A stretch of 64,000 nt of DNA from Psychrobacillus psychrodurans (GTDB taxonomy: Bacteria > Bacillota > Bacilli > Bacillales_A > Planococcaceae): positions 62,001 to 126,000 of the forward strand of contig FOUN01000003.1 in assembly GCA_900114885.1 (NCBI GenBank). Direction: 5' to 3'. The notes below the pieces were generated by a model. That model saw only the letters and a program-made list of their open reading frames with translations. It was not told the origin of the DNA and searched no databases. Both the position numbers and the translations under genes were made by a program. Below, piece by piece: positions 36,355 through 46,394 of this stretch. The stretch's first letter is position 1. The number at the start of each line of letters is the position of its first letter.

Positions 36355-37059
36355 GTGGGAAAATCAAAAGAACAACATGTACATGAAGTTTTTGAAAAGA
36401 TATCCGATAATTATGATTCAATGAATTCGGTTATTAGCTTTCAACAACATAAAGCATGGCGAAAAGATACGATGAAGGCTATGCAAGTAAAACGTGGAAG
36501 CAAAGCATTAGACGTATGTTGCGGAACAGCAGACTGGACAATCGCATTGGCAGAGGCAACAGGACCAACTGGCGAAGTAAGAGGATTAGATTTTAGTCAG
36601 AACATGTTAAATGTTGGATTAGAAAAAGTTAAGCATATTTCGCAAATTGAGTTAATTCAAGGAAATGCTATGGAATTGCCATTCGAAGATAATTCTTTCG
36701 ATTATGTAACGATTGGGTTTGGTTTACGCAATGTTCCCGACTATACACAAGTATTAAGTGAAATGAACCGTGTTGTTAAACCGGGTGGAATGGTTGTATG
36801 TTTAGAAACATCTACACCAGATTCTAAACTATTTAATGGATTGTTCCGATTCTATTTCCGTTATATTATGCCCCTATTCGGAAAACTATTTGCAAAAAGC
36901 TATAAAGAATATTCATGGTTACAGGAGTCAGCTAAAGAATTTCCAAATAGAGCTGATTTAACAAAGCTCTTTGAAAAAGTGGGTTTGGTCAATGTAACTA
37001 GTAAACCATATAGTGGTGGAGCGGCAGCTAGACATATTGGATATAAAAAAGATATTTAA
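36355..37059 (+). CDS. menG: Demethylmenaquinone methyltransferase
   Basis: SAM-dependent C-methyltransferase that completes menaquinone. UbiE/MenG motifs: [20 protein letters not shown] motif [22 protein letters not shown] and AARHIGYK at the end. 234 residues. GTG start at 36355; placed between the two subunit genes of heptaprenyl diphosphate synthase, so side-chain synthesis and methylation are made together. Confidence 0.95.
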   Translation: MGKSKEQHVHEVFEKISDNYDSMNSVISFQQHKAWRKDTMKAMQVKRGSKALDVCCGTADWTIALAEATGPTGEVRGLDFSQNMLNVGLEKVKHISQIELIQGNAMELPFEDNSFDYVTIGFGLRNVPDYTQVLSEMNRVVKPGGMVVCLETSTPDSKLFNGLFRFYFRYIMPLFGKLFAKSYKEYSWLQESAKEFPNRADLTKLFEKVGLVNVTSKPYSGGAAARHIGYKKDI

Positions 37060-37077
37060 GTGAGTGAGGTTGTAACC

Positions 37078-38052
37078 GTGGACAAGATGAAGTTGAAGTT
37101 ACTCTATTCCGATTTAAAATCGGATCTTGAAATCATCGAAAAAGAATTAGCTGTAGCGGTGAATTCTTCTTCTCACTTATTGAATGAAGCGTCTCTTCAT
37201 CTACTACTTGCTGGAGGTAAAAGAATTAGACCAGTTTTCGTTTTGCTTGCAGCGAAATTCGGAAATTACTCTATAGACTCAATAAAAAGTGTGGCTGTTT
37301 CAGTTGAACTCATTCATATGGCATCTCTCGTCCACGATGATGTAATAGACGATGCAGAAACCAGACGGGGCAGAGAAACTGTAAAGGCGCAATGGAACAA
37401 TCGGGTTGCGATGTATACAGGTGATTTTCTTTTTGCAAATGCAATTGAATACATAACAGATTTACAAAATACATATGCACATGAAGTGTTATCTCAAACA
37501 ATGGTGGAACTTTGTATTGGTGAAATTATTCAAATTGAGGATAAGCACTATCTTGAGCAAACAGTTAGAGACTATCTACGTCGAATTAAACGAAAAACGG
37601 CAATATTAATATCAGCCAGCTGTGAATTAGGTGCAATTGCTTCCAAAGCAGATGTAAAAACTGTTAATCATTTGAAGCGGTTTGGATATTATGTTGGTAT
37701 GTCATTTCAAATAATTGATGACATTTTAGATCTCACATCTTCTGACGAGGAATTAGGCAAACCTGCTGGATCTGATCTCGCGCAGGGCAATATTACTCTG
37801 CCTGTTTTATTCGTTAAAAACGATCCAGCCATTGAACCTTTATTAAGTGATATTTTAGCTGGAACGATTAGCGACACCAATCGACAAATATTGTTAACGA
37901 AAATTCGCGAATCAGACGGTATTGAACGTGCCAAACAAATAAGTAATATATACTTACAAAAAGCGCTAGATGAGGTTAAGCAATTACCGGCAAATTCAGC
38001 GAAGAAATCGTTACAAAATATTGCGCTATTCATGAGCAAAAGGAAATTTTAA
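37078..38052 (+). CDS. hepT: Heptaprenyl diphosphate synthase component II
   Basis: Catalytic trans-prenyltransferase subunit, extending farnesyl diphosphate for menaquinone. Both aspartate-rich motifs are visible: HDDVIDDAETRRG (DDxxxxD form) and IIDDILDLT, plus GGKRIRP. About 324 residues from GTG 37078, which is spaced correctly from GTGAGGT; the frame is open back to 37060 (GTG) as an alternative. Confidence 0.94.
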   Translation: MDKMKLKLLYSDLKSDLEIIEKELAVAVNSSSHLLNEASLHLLLAGGKRIRPVFVLLAAKFGNYSIDSIKSVAVSVELIHMASLVHDDVIDDAETRRGRETVKAQWNNRVAMYTGDFLFANAIEYITDLQNTYAHEVLSQTMVELCIGEIIQIEDKHYLEQTVRDYLRRIKRKTAILISASCELGAIASKADVKTVNHLKRFGYYVGMSFQIIDDILDLTSSDEELGKPAGSDLAQGNITLPVLFVKNDPAIEPLLSDILAGTISDTNRQILLTKIRESDGIERAKQISNIYLQKALDEVKQLPANSAKKSLQNIALFMSKRKF

Positions 38053-38196
38053 GAGGAAGATGATTAGTTGCTTCCTTTCGGAACTCCGTAGCGAAAAACT
38101 AAGTTGTTAATTTAATTTGAAAATAATGCATTATAATGATAATATTTGTAACGGTGGAGAATAAAGTCCATTATATATATTCGAGGAGTGTTAAAT

Positions 38197-38643
38197 ATGG
38201 AAAAAACATTTTTAATGGTAAAACCTGATGGCGTACAACGTAACTTAATCGGTGAAATCGTAGGTCGTTTTGAAGCAAAAGGATTCCAATTAGTTGGAGC
38301 AAAATTAATGCAAATTCCTACGGAACTTGCTGAACAACATTACGGCGAGCACAAAGAACGCCCATTCTTCGGAGAATTAGTAGAATTCATCACTTCTGGA
38401 CCAGTCTTCGCTATGGTTTGGGAAGGCGAAAATGTTATCTCAACTGCTCGTTTAATGATGGGTGCTACAAACCCTAAAGAATCTGCACCAGGAACTATCC
38501 GTGGTGATTTCGCAGTAACTGTAGGGAAAAATATTATCCACGGTTCTGACGCTCCTGAAAGCGCTGAACGTGAAATTGGATTATTCTTCAAGCAAGAAGA
38601 GCTAGTATCATACAAAAAAGATGCTAACAACTGGATTAACTAA
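38197..38643 (+). CDS. ndk: Nucleoside diphosphate kinase
   Basis: Transfers the terminal phosphate between nucleoside di- and triphosphates through a phosphohistidine. The active-site segment [19 protein letters not shown] carries the catalytic histidine (about H115). 148 residues, typical. ATG 38197 follows CGAGGAG. A strong terminator follows. Confidence 0.97.
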   Translation: MEKTFLMVKPDGVQRNLIGEIVGRFEAKGFQLVGAKLMQIPTELAEQHYGEHKERPFFGELVEFITSGPVFAMVWEGENVISTARLMMGATNPKESAPGTIRGDFAVTVGKNIIHGSDAPESAEREIGLFFKQEELVSYKKDANNWIN

Positions 38644-38653
38644 TAAGAAATAG

Positions 38654-38697
38654 AAAAAGGTTGTTTATGACTTCATTCATAAACAACCTTTTTTTGT
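38654..38697 (+). terminator. Terminator after ndk
   Basis: AAAAAGGTTGTTTATGA pairs with TCATAAACAACCTTTTT around CTTCAT; a 17-bp perfect stem running into the T tract. Confidence 0.9.
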
Positions 38698-38985
38698 TCT
38701 GAAAAAAGAAGCTGTGAGATGAGATTAAGCTTAAATGAGAGAGAGAATAACTGCTAATCGAGAAATACATTGTTATTCGAATGGCATATCGATCTATTTA
38801 AGAGAGGTTGGAGTATAAAGGAGGGGCAACTCGTTTTATCTAAGGAGGATTGACCTAAACGAGAAACTCACACACAACAAACTAAATGGTAGGTAAGTGT
38901 TCATATTTGTCTGTCTTTTTAGTATGTTCGAAATGCTGCGTATAGGATATACTAATTATAGGTTTTAGAAGGGGGCGAAATCATT
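38698..38985. other. Gene-free stretch upstream of cheR
   Basis: About 290 bp with no credible gene. It is purine-rich in places (GAGATGAGATT, GAGAGAGAG, GAGAGG, GGAGGGG). GA-type clusters recur every 19-24 bp between 38716 and 38864, but neither motif nor spacing is regular. No sigma-D promoter was recognised before cheR. Confidence 0.5.
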
Positions 38986-39756
38986 TTGCCGGATTATATT
39001 AAATTTGTGGATTCCATTAAGAAAAAGACAGGCATTGATCTTGCAGCATATAAAGAGGCGCAGATGCGTCGGAGACTAACTTCGTTGTATGAAAAAAAGG
39101 GATATAAAAATTTTGTTGAATTTTATCAAGCTCTCGACTCAAATAGAGATTTAATGAATGAATTTCTAGACAGGATGACAATCAATGTTTCGGAGTTTTA
39201 TCGGAATGCGAAACGCTGGGAAATATTACAGACTAAAATATTTCCAAAATTATTAGAAACAAATAAGCGGCTAAAAATTTGGAGTGCAGCGTGCTCTACT
39301 GGAGAAGAACCTTATACCATTGCAATGGTTCTGTCCAATCATGTTCCTTTAACTCAAGTTGCTATACACGCAACGGATTTAGATGAAAATGCAATCCAAC
39401 GTGCGAAAGTAGGCATTTACCCTGAACGTTCCCTAGCCGAGGTTCCAACTGATATGAAGAATAAGCATTTTGAGAACCAAACTCCATTTTATAAGATGAG
39501 TGATGCAGTTAAAAGAACGGTAACATTCAAAAAACATAATCTATTGAAAGATACATATGATAAAAACTTTGATTTGATTGTTTGTAGAAATGTTATGATT
39601 TACTTTACAGAGGAAGCAAAAGATCAAATTTATCAAAACTTTAGCGATTCCCTTCGTTCCGGCGGAATACTATTTGTTGGTAGTACTGAGCAAATATTCA
39701 ATCCAGGAAAATATGGATTTGAAACGGAAGATACCTTTTTTTATCGGAAAAAATAA
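38986..39756 (+). CDS. cheR: Chemotaxis protein methyltransferase CheR
   Basis: Methylates glutamates of chemoreceptors using SAM, setting adaptation. The N-terminal helical domain (DYIKFVDSIKKKTGIDLAAYKEAQMRRRL) is followed by the SAM domain with IWSAACSTGEEPYTIAM and FDLIVCRNVMIYF. 256 residues. TTG 38986 follows GAAGGGGGCG. Placement between ndk and aroC is as in B. subtilis; no other chemotaxis gene is adjacent. Confidence 0.95.
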   Translation: MPDYIKFVDSIKKKTGIDLAAYKEAQMRRRLTSLYEKKGYKNFVEFYQALDSNRDLMNEFLDRMTINVSEFYRNAKRWEILQTKIFPKLLETNKRLKIWSAACSTGEEPYTIAMVLSNHVPLTQVAIHATDLDENAIQRAKVGIYPERSLAEVPTDMKNKHFENQTPFYKMSDAVKRTVTFKKHNLLKDTYDKNFDLIVCRNVMIYFTEEAKDQIYQNFSDSLRSGGILFVGSTEQIFNPGKYGFETEDTFFYRKK

Positions 39757-39760
39757 GAAG

Positions 39761-39793
39761 AACTGTCCGAGAATTTCCGGACAGTTTTTCTTC
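39761..39793 (+). terminator. Terminator after cheR
   Basis: AACTGTCCG (39761-39769) pairs exactly with CGGACAGTT (39778-39786), followed by TTTC. Strong. Confidence 0.85.
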
Positions 39794-40045
39794 TAAGCAA
39801 AGATAATGAATAGAAGGTCTTACGAATTCAGCAATAATGGAAGAAAAGTGGTAACTGATCAATGAAAAGAAAGTATAGATAAGTCAAGACAATGTTCAAT
39901 GAACAAAGGTTGACTTCAGTTGCGGAATGATTTTTATTTTTCAACGAGCCTTTAAAAGATACTTACACATTTTTTGTATACATTGTTCTAAAATTTTGTT
40001 ATAGTGAAAAACAAATACTTTAGCGAGTTGAAGGGGGAAAGTGCT

Positions 40046-41227
40046 GTGAGATATTTAACTGCAGGTGAGTCACATGGACCACAACTAACAGCGATTATTG
40101 AAGGGTTACCAGCCCAATTAGAAATAACGAGTGAAATCATAAATAAAGAATTAAAACGTCGTCAAGGTGGACATGGTCGTGGAAGACGTATGCAAATTGA
40201 AAAAGATACAGTTGCTATTACTTCAGGTGTACGCCACGGGAAAACATTAGGATCTCCAGTTTGCCTAGTTGTAAATAATGATGACTGGAAGCATTGGACG
40301 AATATAATGGGGATTGAGCCTCTAGGAGAAGAAATAGACCCTGAGGATATTAAAAGACAAATTACAAGACCTCGTCCTGGTCATGCCGATTTAGTTGGAG
40401 GTATGAAGTATGGTCATCGCGATTTACGAAATGTTCTAGAGCGATCTTCTGCGCGCGAGACTACGGTAAGAGTTGCTGTAGGAGCTGTTGCAAAAGAATT
40501 GCTTAGTAAACTAGGTATATCCATCGTGGCACATGTGACGAAAATTGGTGGGATTGAAGCCGATTTAAGTCTAGCTAATGGCAAAACAGTAGAAGCAATT
40601 CGTGAGATTGTTGAGGCAGATCCGGTATATTGTTTAGATCCGGAAGCATCAGCCCGAATGGTAGAGGCAATCGATAATGCAAAAAAAGCTGGAGACACGA
40701 TTGGTGGAGTGGTAGAGGTAATCGTTTCTGGTATGCCAGCTGGAGTTGGAAGCTATGTCCATTATGATCGTAAGTTAGATGGCAAGTTGGCAATGGCGAT
40801 GATGAGCATCAATGCATTTAAAGGTGTAGAGGTAGGATTAGGATTTGAAATGGCTAACCTTTTTGGAAGTCAAGTTCATGATCAAATTTCTTGGAATGAA
40901 GTAGAAGGATATACACGCGATACAAATCGTCTAGGTGGACTTGAAGGCGGGATGTCTACGGGAATGCCAATAGTAGTCCGTGGTGTGATGAAACCAATTC
41001 CTACGCTTTATAAGCCGCTTCAAAGTGTGGACATTGATACGAAGGAACCGTTCAAGGCTAGTATTGAAAGATCTGATAGCTGTGCGGTACCAGCAGCTTC
41101 AGTAGTTGCTGAAGCAGTTATTGCTTGGGAGATTGCACAAGCGGTATTAGAAACCTTTCATGGAGATAAAATAGATACATTACTTGCAGATATAGAGAGT
41201 CATAGAGCATATACAAAGGGGTTTTAA
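40046..41227 (+). CDS. aroC: Chorismate synthase
   Basis: Last shikimate-pathway enzyme; converts EPSP to chorismate with reduced FMN (called aroF in B. subtilis). Signatures: [10 protein letters not shown] at the N-terminus, [25 protein letters not shown] and [11 protein letters not shown]. 393 residues. GTG 40046 follows AAGGGGGAAA. The stop overlaps the aroB start by one base. First gene of the aromatic supraoperon; TATAGT near 39999 is a candidate -10. Confidence 0.96.
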   Translation: MRYLTAGESHGPQLTAIIEGLPAQLEITSEIINKELKRRQGGHGRGRRMQIEKDTVAITSGVRHGKTLGSPVCLVVNNDDWKHWTNIMGIEPLGEEIDPEDIKRQITRPRPGHADLVGGMKYGHRDLRNVLERSSARETTVRVAVGAVAKELLSKLGISIVAHVTKIGGIEADLSLANGKTVEAIREIVEADPVYCLDPEASARMVEAIDNAKKAGDTIGGVVEVIVSGMPAGVGSYVHYDRKLDGKLAMAMMSINAFKGVEVGLGFEMANLFGSQVHDQISWNEVEGYTRDTNRLGGLEGGMSTGMPIVVRGVMKPIPTLYKPLQSVDIDTKEPFKASIERSDSCAVPAASVVAEAVIAWEIAQAVLETFHGDKIDTLLADIESHRAYTKGF

Positions 41228-42324
41228 TGATGTCTATCCAAGTAAAAACGAAAGACTCTGTTTATGAAGTTTTTTTAGGAGAGAATATTTTACAATCTTT
41301 TTGTGAAAGACGAGCAGCAGATTTTAAAAAATATGATCAACTAGTGATAATCACCGATGAACATGTTTGGAGACTTCATGAAGACTATGTTCGTACTAAT
41401 TTTAATCTGTCTTTTAAACTTTATATTGTTCCAAATGGTGAGGCATGCAAAACGTTTGAATCCTATTTTCAAGTCCAAACCTTTTTGCTGGAAGAAAATT
41501 GTTCAAGGAATTCTGCTCTTATCGCATTAGGAGGGGGAGCAGTTGGGGACTTGACTGGATTTGTGGCAGCAACATTTATGCGTGGTATTCCTTTTTATCA
41601 AATTCCAACAACTATACTAGCACATGATAGTGCCGTTGGAGGTAAAACTGCGATCAATCACCCAAATGGAAAGAATATGATTGGGGCTTTCTATCAACCT
41701 TCGGAAGTCTTATATGATTTTCATTTCTTAAAAACGTTACCAGAAGCAGAAGTTCGCTCTGGCCTTGCAGAGGTTATAAAGCATGCGATTATCAGTGATG
41801 CTAGCTGGATGGATGAATTTATTGCTCTTCCCAACTTAAAGGCAATCAATAATAAAGAATTATTACAATGGCTTGAAAAAGGAATTCTAGTAAAAGCTCG
41901 TATTGTCGAATTAGATGAAAAGGAACAATCTTATCGTAAATTCTTGAACTTTGGTCATACATATGGTCATGCAATTGAAGCATCTGTAGGTTACGGTAAA
42001 ATCACGCATGGTGAAGCAGTTATGATTGGAATGATTCCAGCGTTAATGCTAAGTGAACTTCATGGAAATGTGGAAGAAGGATATGCCAAAAAAGTATATG
42101 ATTTAGCGAAAAGACTTGGCTATAATTTTGAACATGTGCTTCAGTGTTCATTTGAAAGTTTATCTAAATTTATGCAAAAAGATAAGAAAACGACAAATGG
42201 AGAACTACATTTTGCGCTGCTTCAAGAAATTGGGAATCCATTTGTGCAAATAATTTCGGTGGAAGAAATTAAAAGGTCCGATGAACAACTGCGGCAATGG
42301 GTTAAGGAGGTAACTAATGATTAG
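41227..42324 (+). CDS. aroB: 3-dehydroquinate synthase
   Basis: Second shikimate-pathway step, DAHP to 3-dehydroquinate, NAD- and metal-dependent. GGGAVGDLTGFVAATFMRGI is the NAD-binding signature; metal ligands are in AEVIKHA and FGHTYGHAIE. 365 residues. Overlaps both neighbours (1 bp with aroC, 8 bp with aroH). Confidence 0.96.
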   Translation: MMSIQVKTKDSVYEVFLGENILQSFCERRAADFKKYDQLVIITDEHVWRLHEDYVRTNFNLSFKLYIVPNGEACKTFESYFQVQTFLLEENCSRNSALIALGGGAVGDLTGFVAATFMRGIPFYQIPTTILAHDSAVGGKTAINHPNGKNMIGAFYQPSEVLYDFHFLKTLPEAEVRSGLAEVIKHAIISDASWMDEFIALPNLKAINNKELLQWLEKGILVKARIVELDEKEQSYRKFLNFGHTYGHAIEASVGYGKITHGEAVMIGMIPALMLSELHGNVEEGYAKKVYDLAKRLGYNFEHVLQCSFESLSKFMQKDKKTTNGELHFALLQEIGNPFVQIISVEEIKRSDEQLRQWVKEVTND

Positions 42325-42679
42325 AGGCGTAAGAGGAGCAACTACAGTAACAGAGGATTCAAATGAATTAGTACTTCAGGAAACTAGGCGTCTTGTAGAA
42401 GAAATGGCAAAATCAAATGGTATTTTACCAGAGGATATCGCTTCAGTCATCATATCTACTACGACGGATATTATTTCTGCTTTTCCTGCAAGAGCTGTTC
42501 GAGGCATAGAAGGATGGGCGTATGTCCCAGTAATGTGCACTCATGAAATGAACGTTCCTGGAGCGTTGGAAAAGTGTATACGATTACTAATGCATGTAAA
42601 TACGACAAAACCGCAGCAAGAGATACAACATATTTATTTAAATAACGCTGTACAGTTAAGACCAGATTTACTCAAATAA
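42317..42679 (+). CDS. aroH: Monofunctional chorismate mutase AroH
   Basis: Rearranges chorismate to prephenate for phenylalanine and tyrosine. The 120-residue AroH fold is recognisable (MIRGVRGATTV, FPARAVRG, PVMCTHEMNVPGALEKCIR). The start overlaps aroB by 8 bp. In B. subtilis trpEDCFBA follows; here hisC begins 22 bp downstream. Confidence 0.95.
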   Translation: MIRGVRGATTVTEDSNELVLQETRRLVEEMAKSNGILPEDIASVIISTTTDIISAFPARAVRGIEGWAYVPVMCTHEMNVPGALEKCIRLLMHVNTTKPQQEIQHIYLNNAVQLRPDLLK

Positions 42680-42701
42680 ACTATAGAACTGAGGGGTTAA
42701 A

Positions 42702-43802
42702 ATGAAATTCAAACAACAGATTAATGGGTTACATGCATATCAGCCTGGCAAAACTTCCGACGAAGTAAAGAAAATGTATAACTTAGAAAAAGTGACGAAA
42801 CTTGCATCTAACGAAAATCCATACGGTGCTTCACCAAGAGTACAAGAATACTTCGCAAATGCGAAATTAGATTTTGCCATTTACCCTGATGGATATGCTT
42901 CAAACCTAAGAACAGCTGTAGCGAATCATTTAAACATCTCTGAAAAACAATTATTATTTGGTAATGGTTCTGACGAGAATATTTTAATCGTATCAAGAGC
43001 TATTTTACGACCTGGGTTGAATACTATTATGGCAGATTTAACATTCGGTCAATATAAGCATAATGCGATTGTTGAAGGAGCAGAAGTTCGTGAAATCGCC
43101 CTTACAAATAACGGGGAGCATGATTTAAACAATATGCTTACAGCGATTGATGAGAACACCGCTATCATTTGGGTATGTAATCCAAACAATCCAACAGGGA
43201 CACTAACACCTAGCGATAAATTGAAAGATTTTATTGAAAAAGTGCCAAAGGATGTATTGATCGTTTTAGATGAAGCATACACAGAATACATAACAGACAA
43301 TAACTACAAGGATTCTCTTGGATTATTAGAAAAACACCCAAATATATTAATAATGCGTACATTTTCTAAAGCTTATGGACTTGCAAGCTTTCGAATTGGT
43401 TATGCGATTGGTTCAGAAGAAGTAATAGCTCAACTAGAACCAACTCGGGAGCCATTTAATAATACAATTATAAGTCAGCAGGTAGCCCTTATTGGATTAG
43501 AAGATCAAGCGTTTATAGAACAATGTAAAGAGAAAAATAACACTGGAAAAGCTCAATTCGTGGCATATTGCGAGGAACGAAATTTAGATTATTTTCCTTC
43601 CCAAACAAACTTCATCTTAATGGAAGTCAAAGCTAATAGTGACGTAGTATTCCAAGGATTAATGAAGCGAGGGTTTATCGTTCGAAGTGGGAATGCATTA
43701 GGGAAACCAGGATACCTTCGTATAACAATTGGAACAGAACAGCAAAATAGCGAGTTATTAGAAAAGCTAGATGAAGTTCTAAAAGAGGAAGGCGTCTTAT
43801 AA
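42702..43802 (+). CDS. hisC: Histidinol-phosphate / aromatic aminotransferase
   Basis: PLP-dependent class I/II aminotransferase used both in histidine synthesis and for phenylalanine/tyrosine transamination. PLP-site segment RTFSKAYGLASFRIGYAIG with the Schiff-base lysine, WVCNPNNPTGT and VLDEAYTEY are seen. 366 residues. ATG 42702 follows GAGGGG. The 3' end overlaps tyrA by one base. Confidence 0.94.
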   Translation: MKFKQQINGLHAYQPGKTSDEVKKMYNLEKVTKLASNENPYGASPRVQEYFANAKLDFAIYPDGYASNLRTAVANHLNISEKQLLFGNGSDENILIVSRAILRPGLNTIMADLTFGQYKHNAIVEGAEVREIALTNNGEHDLNNMLTAIDENTAIIWVCNPNNPTGTLTPSDKLKDFIEKVPKDVLIVLDEAYTEYITDNNYKDSLGLLEKHPNILIMRTFSKAYGLASFRIGYAIGSEEVIAQLEPTREPFNNTIISQQVALIGLEDQAFIEQCKEKNNTGKAQFVAYCEERNLDYFPSQTNFILMEVKANSDVVFQGLMKRGFIVRSGNALGKPGYLRITIGTEQQNSELLEKLDEVLKEEGVL

Positions 43803-44902
43803 TGCAGCAAACAGTTTTTATTATTGGTCTCGGATTAATAGGTGGATCTCTAGCACTTGGATTAAAACGCAATAAAGATGTGAAAATAATTGGGTATGAT
43901 GAAAATGGTCATACCCTTAGAACAGCGAAAAGAATTGGTGTCATAGATGAAATAGTCATAAACATGAAAGATGGAACGGAGTGTTCGGATGTAATTGTTT
44001 TTGCTACTCCAGTAAGTGAAACAATCCGATTAATGAATGAATTACCAAAATGGCAACTAAAGAACCAAGTAATTATTACGGATACGGGAAGTACCAAAAA
44101 AGAAATTATGAAAGCTGCCATTTCATTAAGAGAAAAGGGCATTACGTTTATAGGTGGACATCCCATGGCGGGCTCCCACAAAAGTGGTGTAGAGGCTGCC
44201 AGACCGATTCTTTTTGAGAATGCTTATTATTTGCTCACACCTTTTGAAGACGAATCTTATGAACGAATTCAAGTTCTGATAGATTTATTGCAGGTGACGA
44301 AAGCGAAGTTGGTAAAAGTCGGAGCAGAGGAACATGATCATATGACTGCTGTAGTTAGTCATTTCCCCCACTTAGTTGCCGCCTCACTTGTGCATCAATT
44401 ATCTTTTGAAAACGAACTATATCCATTTACAAAACAACTTGCAGCCGGGGGATTTAGAGACATAACGAGAATTGCTTCTGCAAACCCGATTGTATGGAGA
44501 GATATAACGCTTCAAAATCGTAAAGAACTACGTAATCAATTACATGCATGGACGAATGAAATGAGTAGATTACAGGACTTACTAACATACGCAGATTCTA
44601 GTGATATAGAAGAATATTTTGCTACCGCTAAAAGAGTAAGAGATGATCTTCCTATAAATGCACAAGGGGCAATGTTTAGCTCTTTTGACCTTTATGTTGA
44701 TGTACCTGATTATCCTGGTGTTATTTCGGAGATTACAGGATATTTAGCTAAAGACAGTATTAGTATTACAAACTTACGAATTGTAGAAACTCGTGAGGAC
44801 GTTTTCGGAATACTTGTCATAAGCTTTCAATCAATAGATGATCGTGCTAAAGCGGTAGACTGTATTGCCAATAATACAACGTATGAGACGTATATTTCTT
44901 AA
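43802..44902 (+). CDS. tyrA: Prephenate dehydrogenase
   Basis: Oxidative decarboxylation of prephenate to 4-hydroxyphenylpyruvate (tyrosine branch). N-terminal Rossmann motif GLGLIGGSLALGLK, central GGHPMAGSHKSGV, helical dimerisation domain, and a C-terminal ACT domain (about 297-366, DVPDYPGVISEITGYLAKDSI) for feedback by tyrosine. 366 residues. Coupled to hisC by a one-base overlap. Confidence 0.95.
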   Translation: MQQTVFIIGLGLIGGSLALGLKRNKDVKIIGYDENGHTLRTAKRIGVIDEIVINMKDGTECSDVIVFATPVSETIRLMNELPKWQLKNQVIITDTGSTKKEIMKAAISLREKGITFIGGHPMAGSHKSGVEAARPILFENAYYLLTPFEDESYERIQVLIDLLQVTKAKLVKVGAEEHDHMTAVVSHFPHLVAASLVHQLSFENELYPFTKQLAAGGFRDITRIASANPIVWRDITLQNRKELRNQLHAWTNEMSRLQDLLTYADSSDIEEYFATAKRVRDDLPINAQGAMFSSFDLYVDVPDYPGVISEITGYLAKDSISITNLRIVETREDVFGILVISFQSIDDRAKAVDCIANNTTYETYIS

Positions 44903-44914
44903 GGAGGAATGATC

Positions 44915-46207
44915 TTGATAACTAGCAAGAAATTAGATTATGCGCAGCCCTCATTGGAGGGCACCATTCGTATACCTGGGGACAAATCTGTCTCGCATCG
45001 TTCTATCATGTTCGGAGCTATTGCAGAAGGGACTACTACAGTTGAAGGCTTTTTGCAAAGTGATGATTGCTTAAGTACGATTGATTGCTTTCAAAAGCTT
45101 GGAGTTGAAATATCTATAGAAGGTGACAAAGTAAAAATCATTAGTAAGGGAATCACACACTGGAAAGAACCTGATGAAATATTATATACGGGGAATTCGG
45201 GGACAACTACTCGCTTAATGCTTGGAATTTTAGCTGGTTCATCGGTATCTTCGGTATTAATAGGTGACGAATCAATCCAAAAACGTCCAATGAGAAGAGT
45301 TACAGATCCTCTAAAACAAATGAATGCTAAGCTAATCGGGAGAGAAAATGGTCAGTTTACTCCTATTGCTGTAGAAGGTACTCAATTACAAGCTATTCAC
45401 TATAAGATGTCTGTAGCTAGTGCACAGGTGAAGTCTGCAATATTACTAGCAGCTTTAAATGCAAACGGTGAAACAGTAGTTGAAGAAATAGAAACTTCTA
45501 GGGATCATACAGAGAAAATGCTAAAACACTTTGGTGCGAACATTGCCGTTGATAATAAGACGATAAGACTTCTTGGCGGACAAAAGCTTAATGGAACAGC
45601 CGTTGTCGTACCTGGTGATATTTCCTCAGCAGCTTTCTTCCTAGTAGCTGGTGCAATTGTTCCTAGTAGTAAGTTAACTTTAACAAATGTAGGATTAAAT
45701 CCAACCAGAACAGGCATTATGGATGTTCTGCAAGCAATGGGTGCTTCTTTTACAGTTAATGACGCAGTAAATAGTAGTCACGAAGAAATGGGGACAATTG
45801 AAATTGAGTCCTCTCCTTTAGTTGGAACAGAAATTGGAGGAGAACTCATTCCTCGACTTATCGATGAAATACCTATAATAGCTTTACTCGCTACACAGGC
45901 TAACGGGAAAACTGTTATTAAAAATGCAGAAGAGCTTAAAGTAAAAGAGACGAACCGAATTGATGCAGTAGTAAATGAGTTGAAGAAACTAGGAGCAAAT
46001 ATTACTGCCACAGATGATGGAATGATAATAGAGGGACCGACAACACTACATGGCGGTGATCTTCTCACATATGGAGATCACCGCATTGGTATGATGGCTG
46101 CAGTAGCTTCCCTCATAACAACAGAACCTGTCACAATTGACAATGCGGGATGTATTGCTGTTTCATACCCTACATTTTTTGAAGATATTTCGAGTGTGAT
46201 CAAATGA
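44915..46207 (+). CDS. aroA: 3-phosphoshikimate 1-carboxyvinyltransferase (EPSP synthase)
   Basis: Joins PEP to shikimate-3-phosphate (aroE in B. subtilis). Motifs: [28 protein letters not shown] and the KVKETNRI and YGDHRIGMM segments. 430 residues. TTG 44915 is preferred: AAGGAGG at 44901-44907 is 7-8 bp away, while the ATG at 44909 is almost touching it. Last gene of the supraoperon, followed by a terminator. Confidence 0.95.
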   Translation: MITSKKLDYAQPSLEGTIRIPGDKSVSHRSIMFGAIAEGTTTVEGFLQSDDCLSTIDCFQKLGVEISIEGDKVKIISKGITHWKEPDEILYTGNSGTTTRLMLGILAGSSVSSVLIGDESIQKRPMRRVTDPLKQMNAKLIGRENGQFTPIAVEGTQLQAIHYKMSVASAQVKSAILLAALNANGETVVEEIETSRDHTEKMLKHFGANIAVDNKTIRLLGGQKLNGTAVVVPGDISSAAFFLVAGAIVPSSKLTLTNVGLNPTRTGIMDVLQAMGASFTVNDAVNSSHEEMGTIEIESSPLVGTEIGGELIPRLIDEIPIIALLATQANGKTVIKNAEELKVKETNRIDAVVNELKKLGANITATDDGMIIEGPTTLHGGDLLTYGDHRIGMMAAVASLITTEPVTIDNAGCIAVSYPTFFEDISSVIK

Positions 46208-46307
46208 ATCTTAGATTAGGGAAAGGTTCCTTACTGATCATTAGCTGAACGCCTTTATAGTTAAACATCACGGGTGTTTTACACCATTAATAAATGAAAA
46301 AAATAAA

Positions 46308-46336
46308 TTCCCTCTTTTTTAGAAGAGGGTTTTTTT
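46308..46336 (+). terminator. Terminator after aroA
   Basis: CCCTCTT pairs with AAGAGGG and is followed by seven T. A smaller GGTGT/ACACC hairpin lies just upstream (46272-46285). Confidence 0.85.
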
Positions 46337-46394
46337 CTTGTTCAAAAACAAATGTTCTTGTAGGATAAAGGTATAATGAAAGAATGGTGATAAC

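Noticed and set aside
38716-38760. GAG-rich stretch upstream of cheR as a TRAP-binding site
   Set aside because: Only about five GAG triplets with irregular 1-14 base gaps; TRAP sites need 9-11 triplets spaced by 2-3 bases.
38716-38864. A fourth 21-bp period array (GAGA/GAGG clusters)
   Set aside because: Intervals vary from 16 to 24 bp and the motif is not constant, unlike the three arrays reported.
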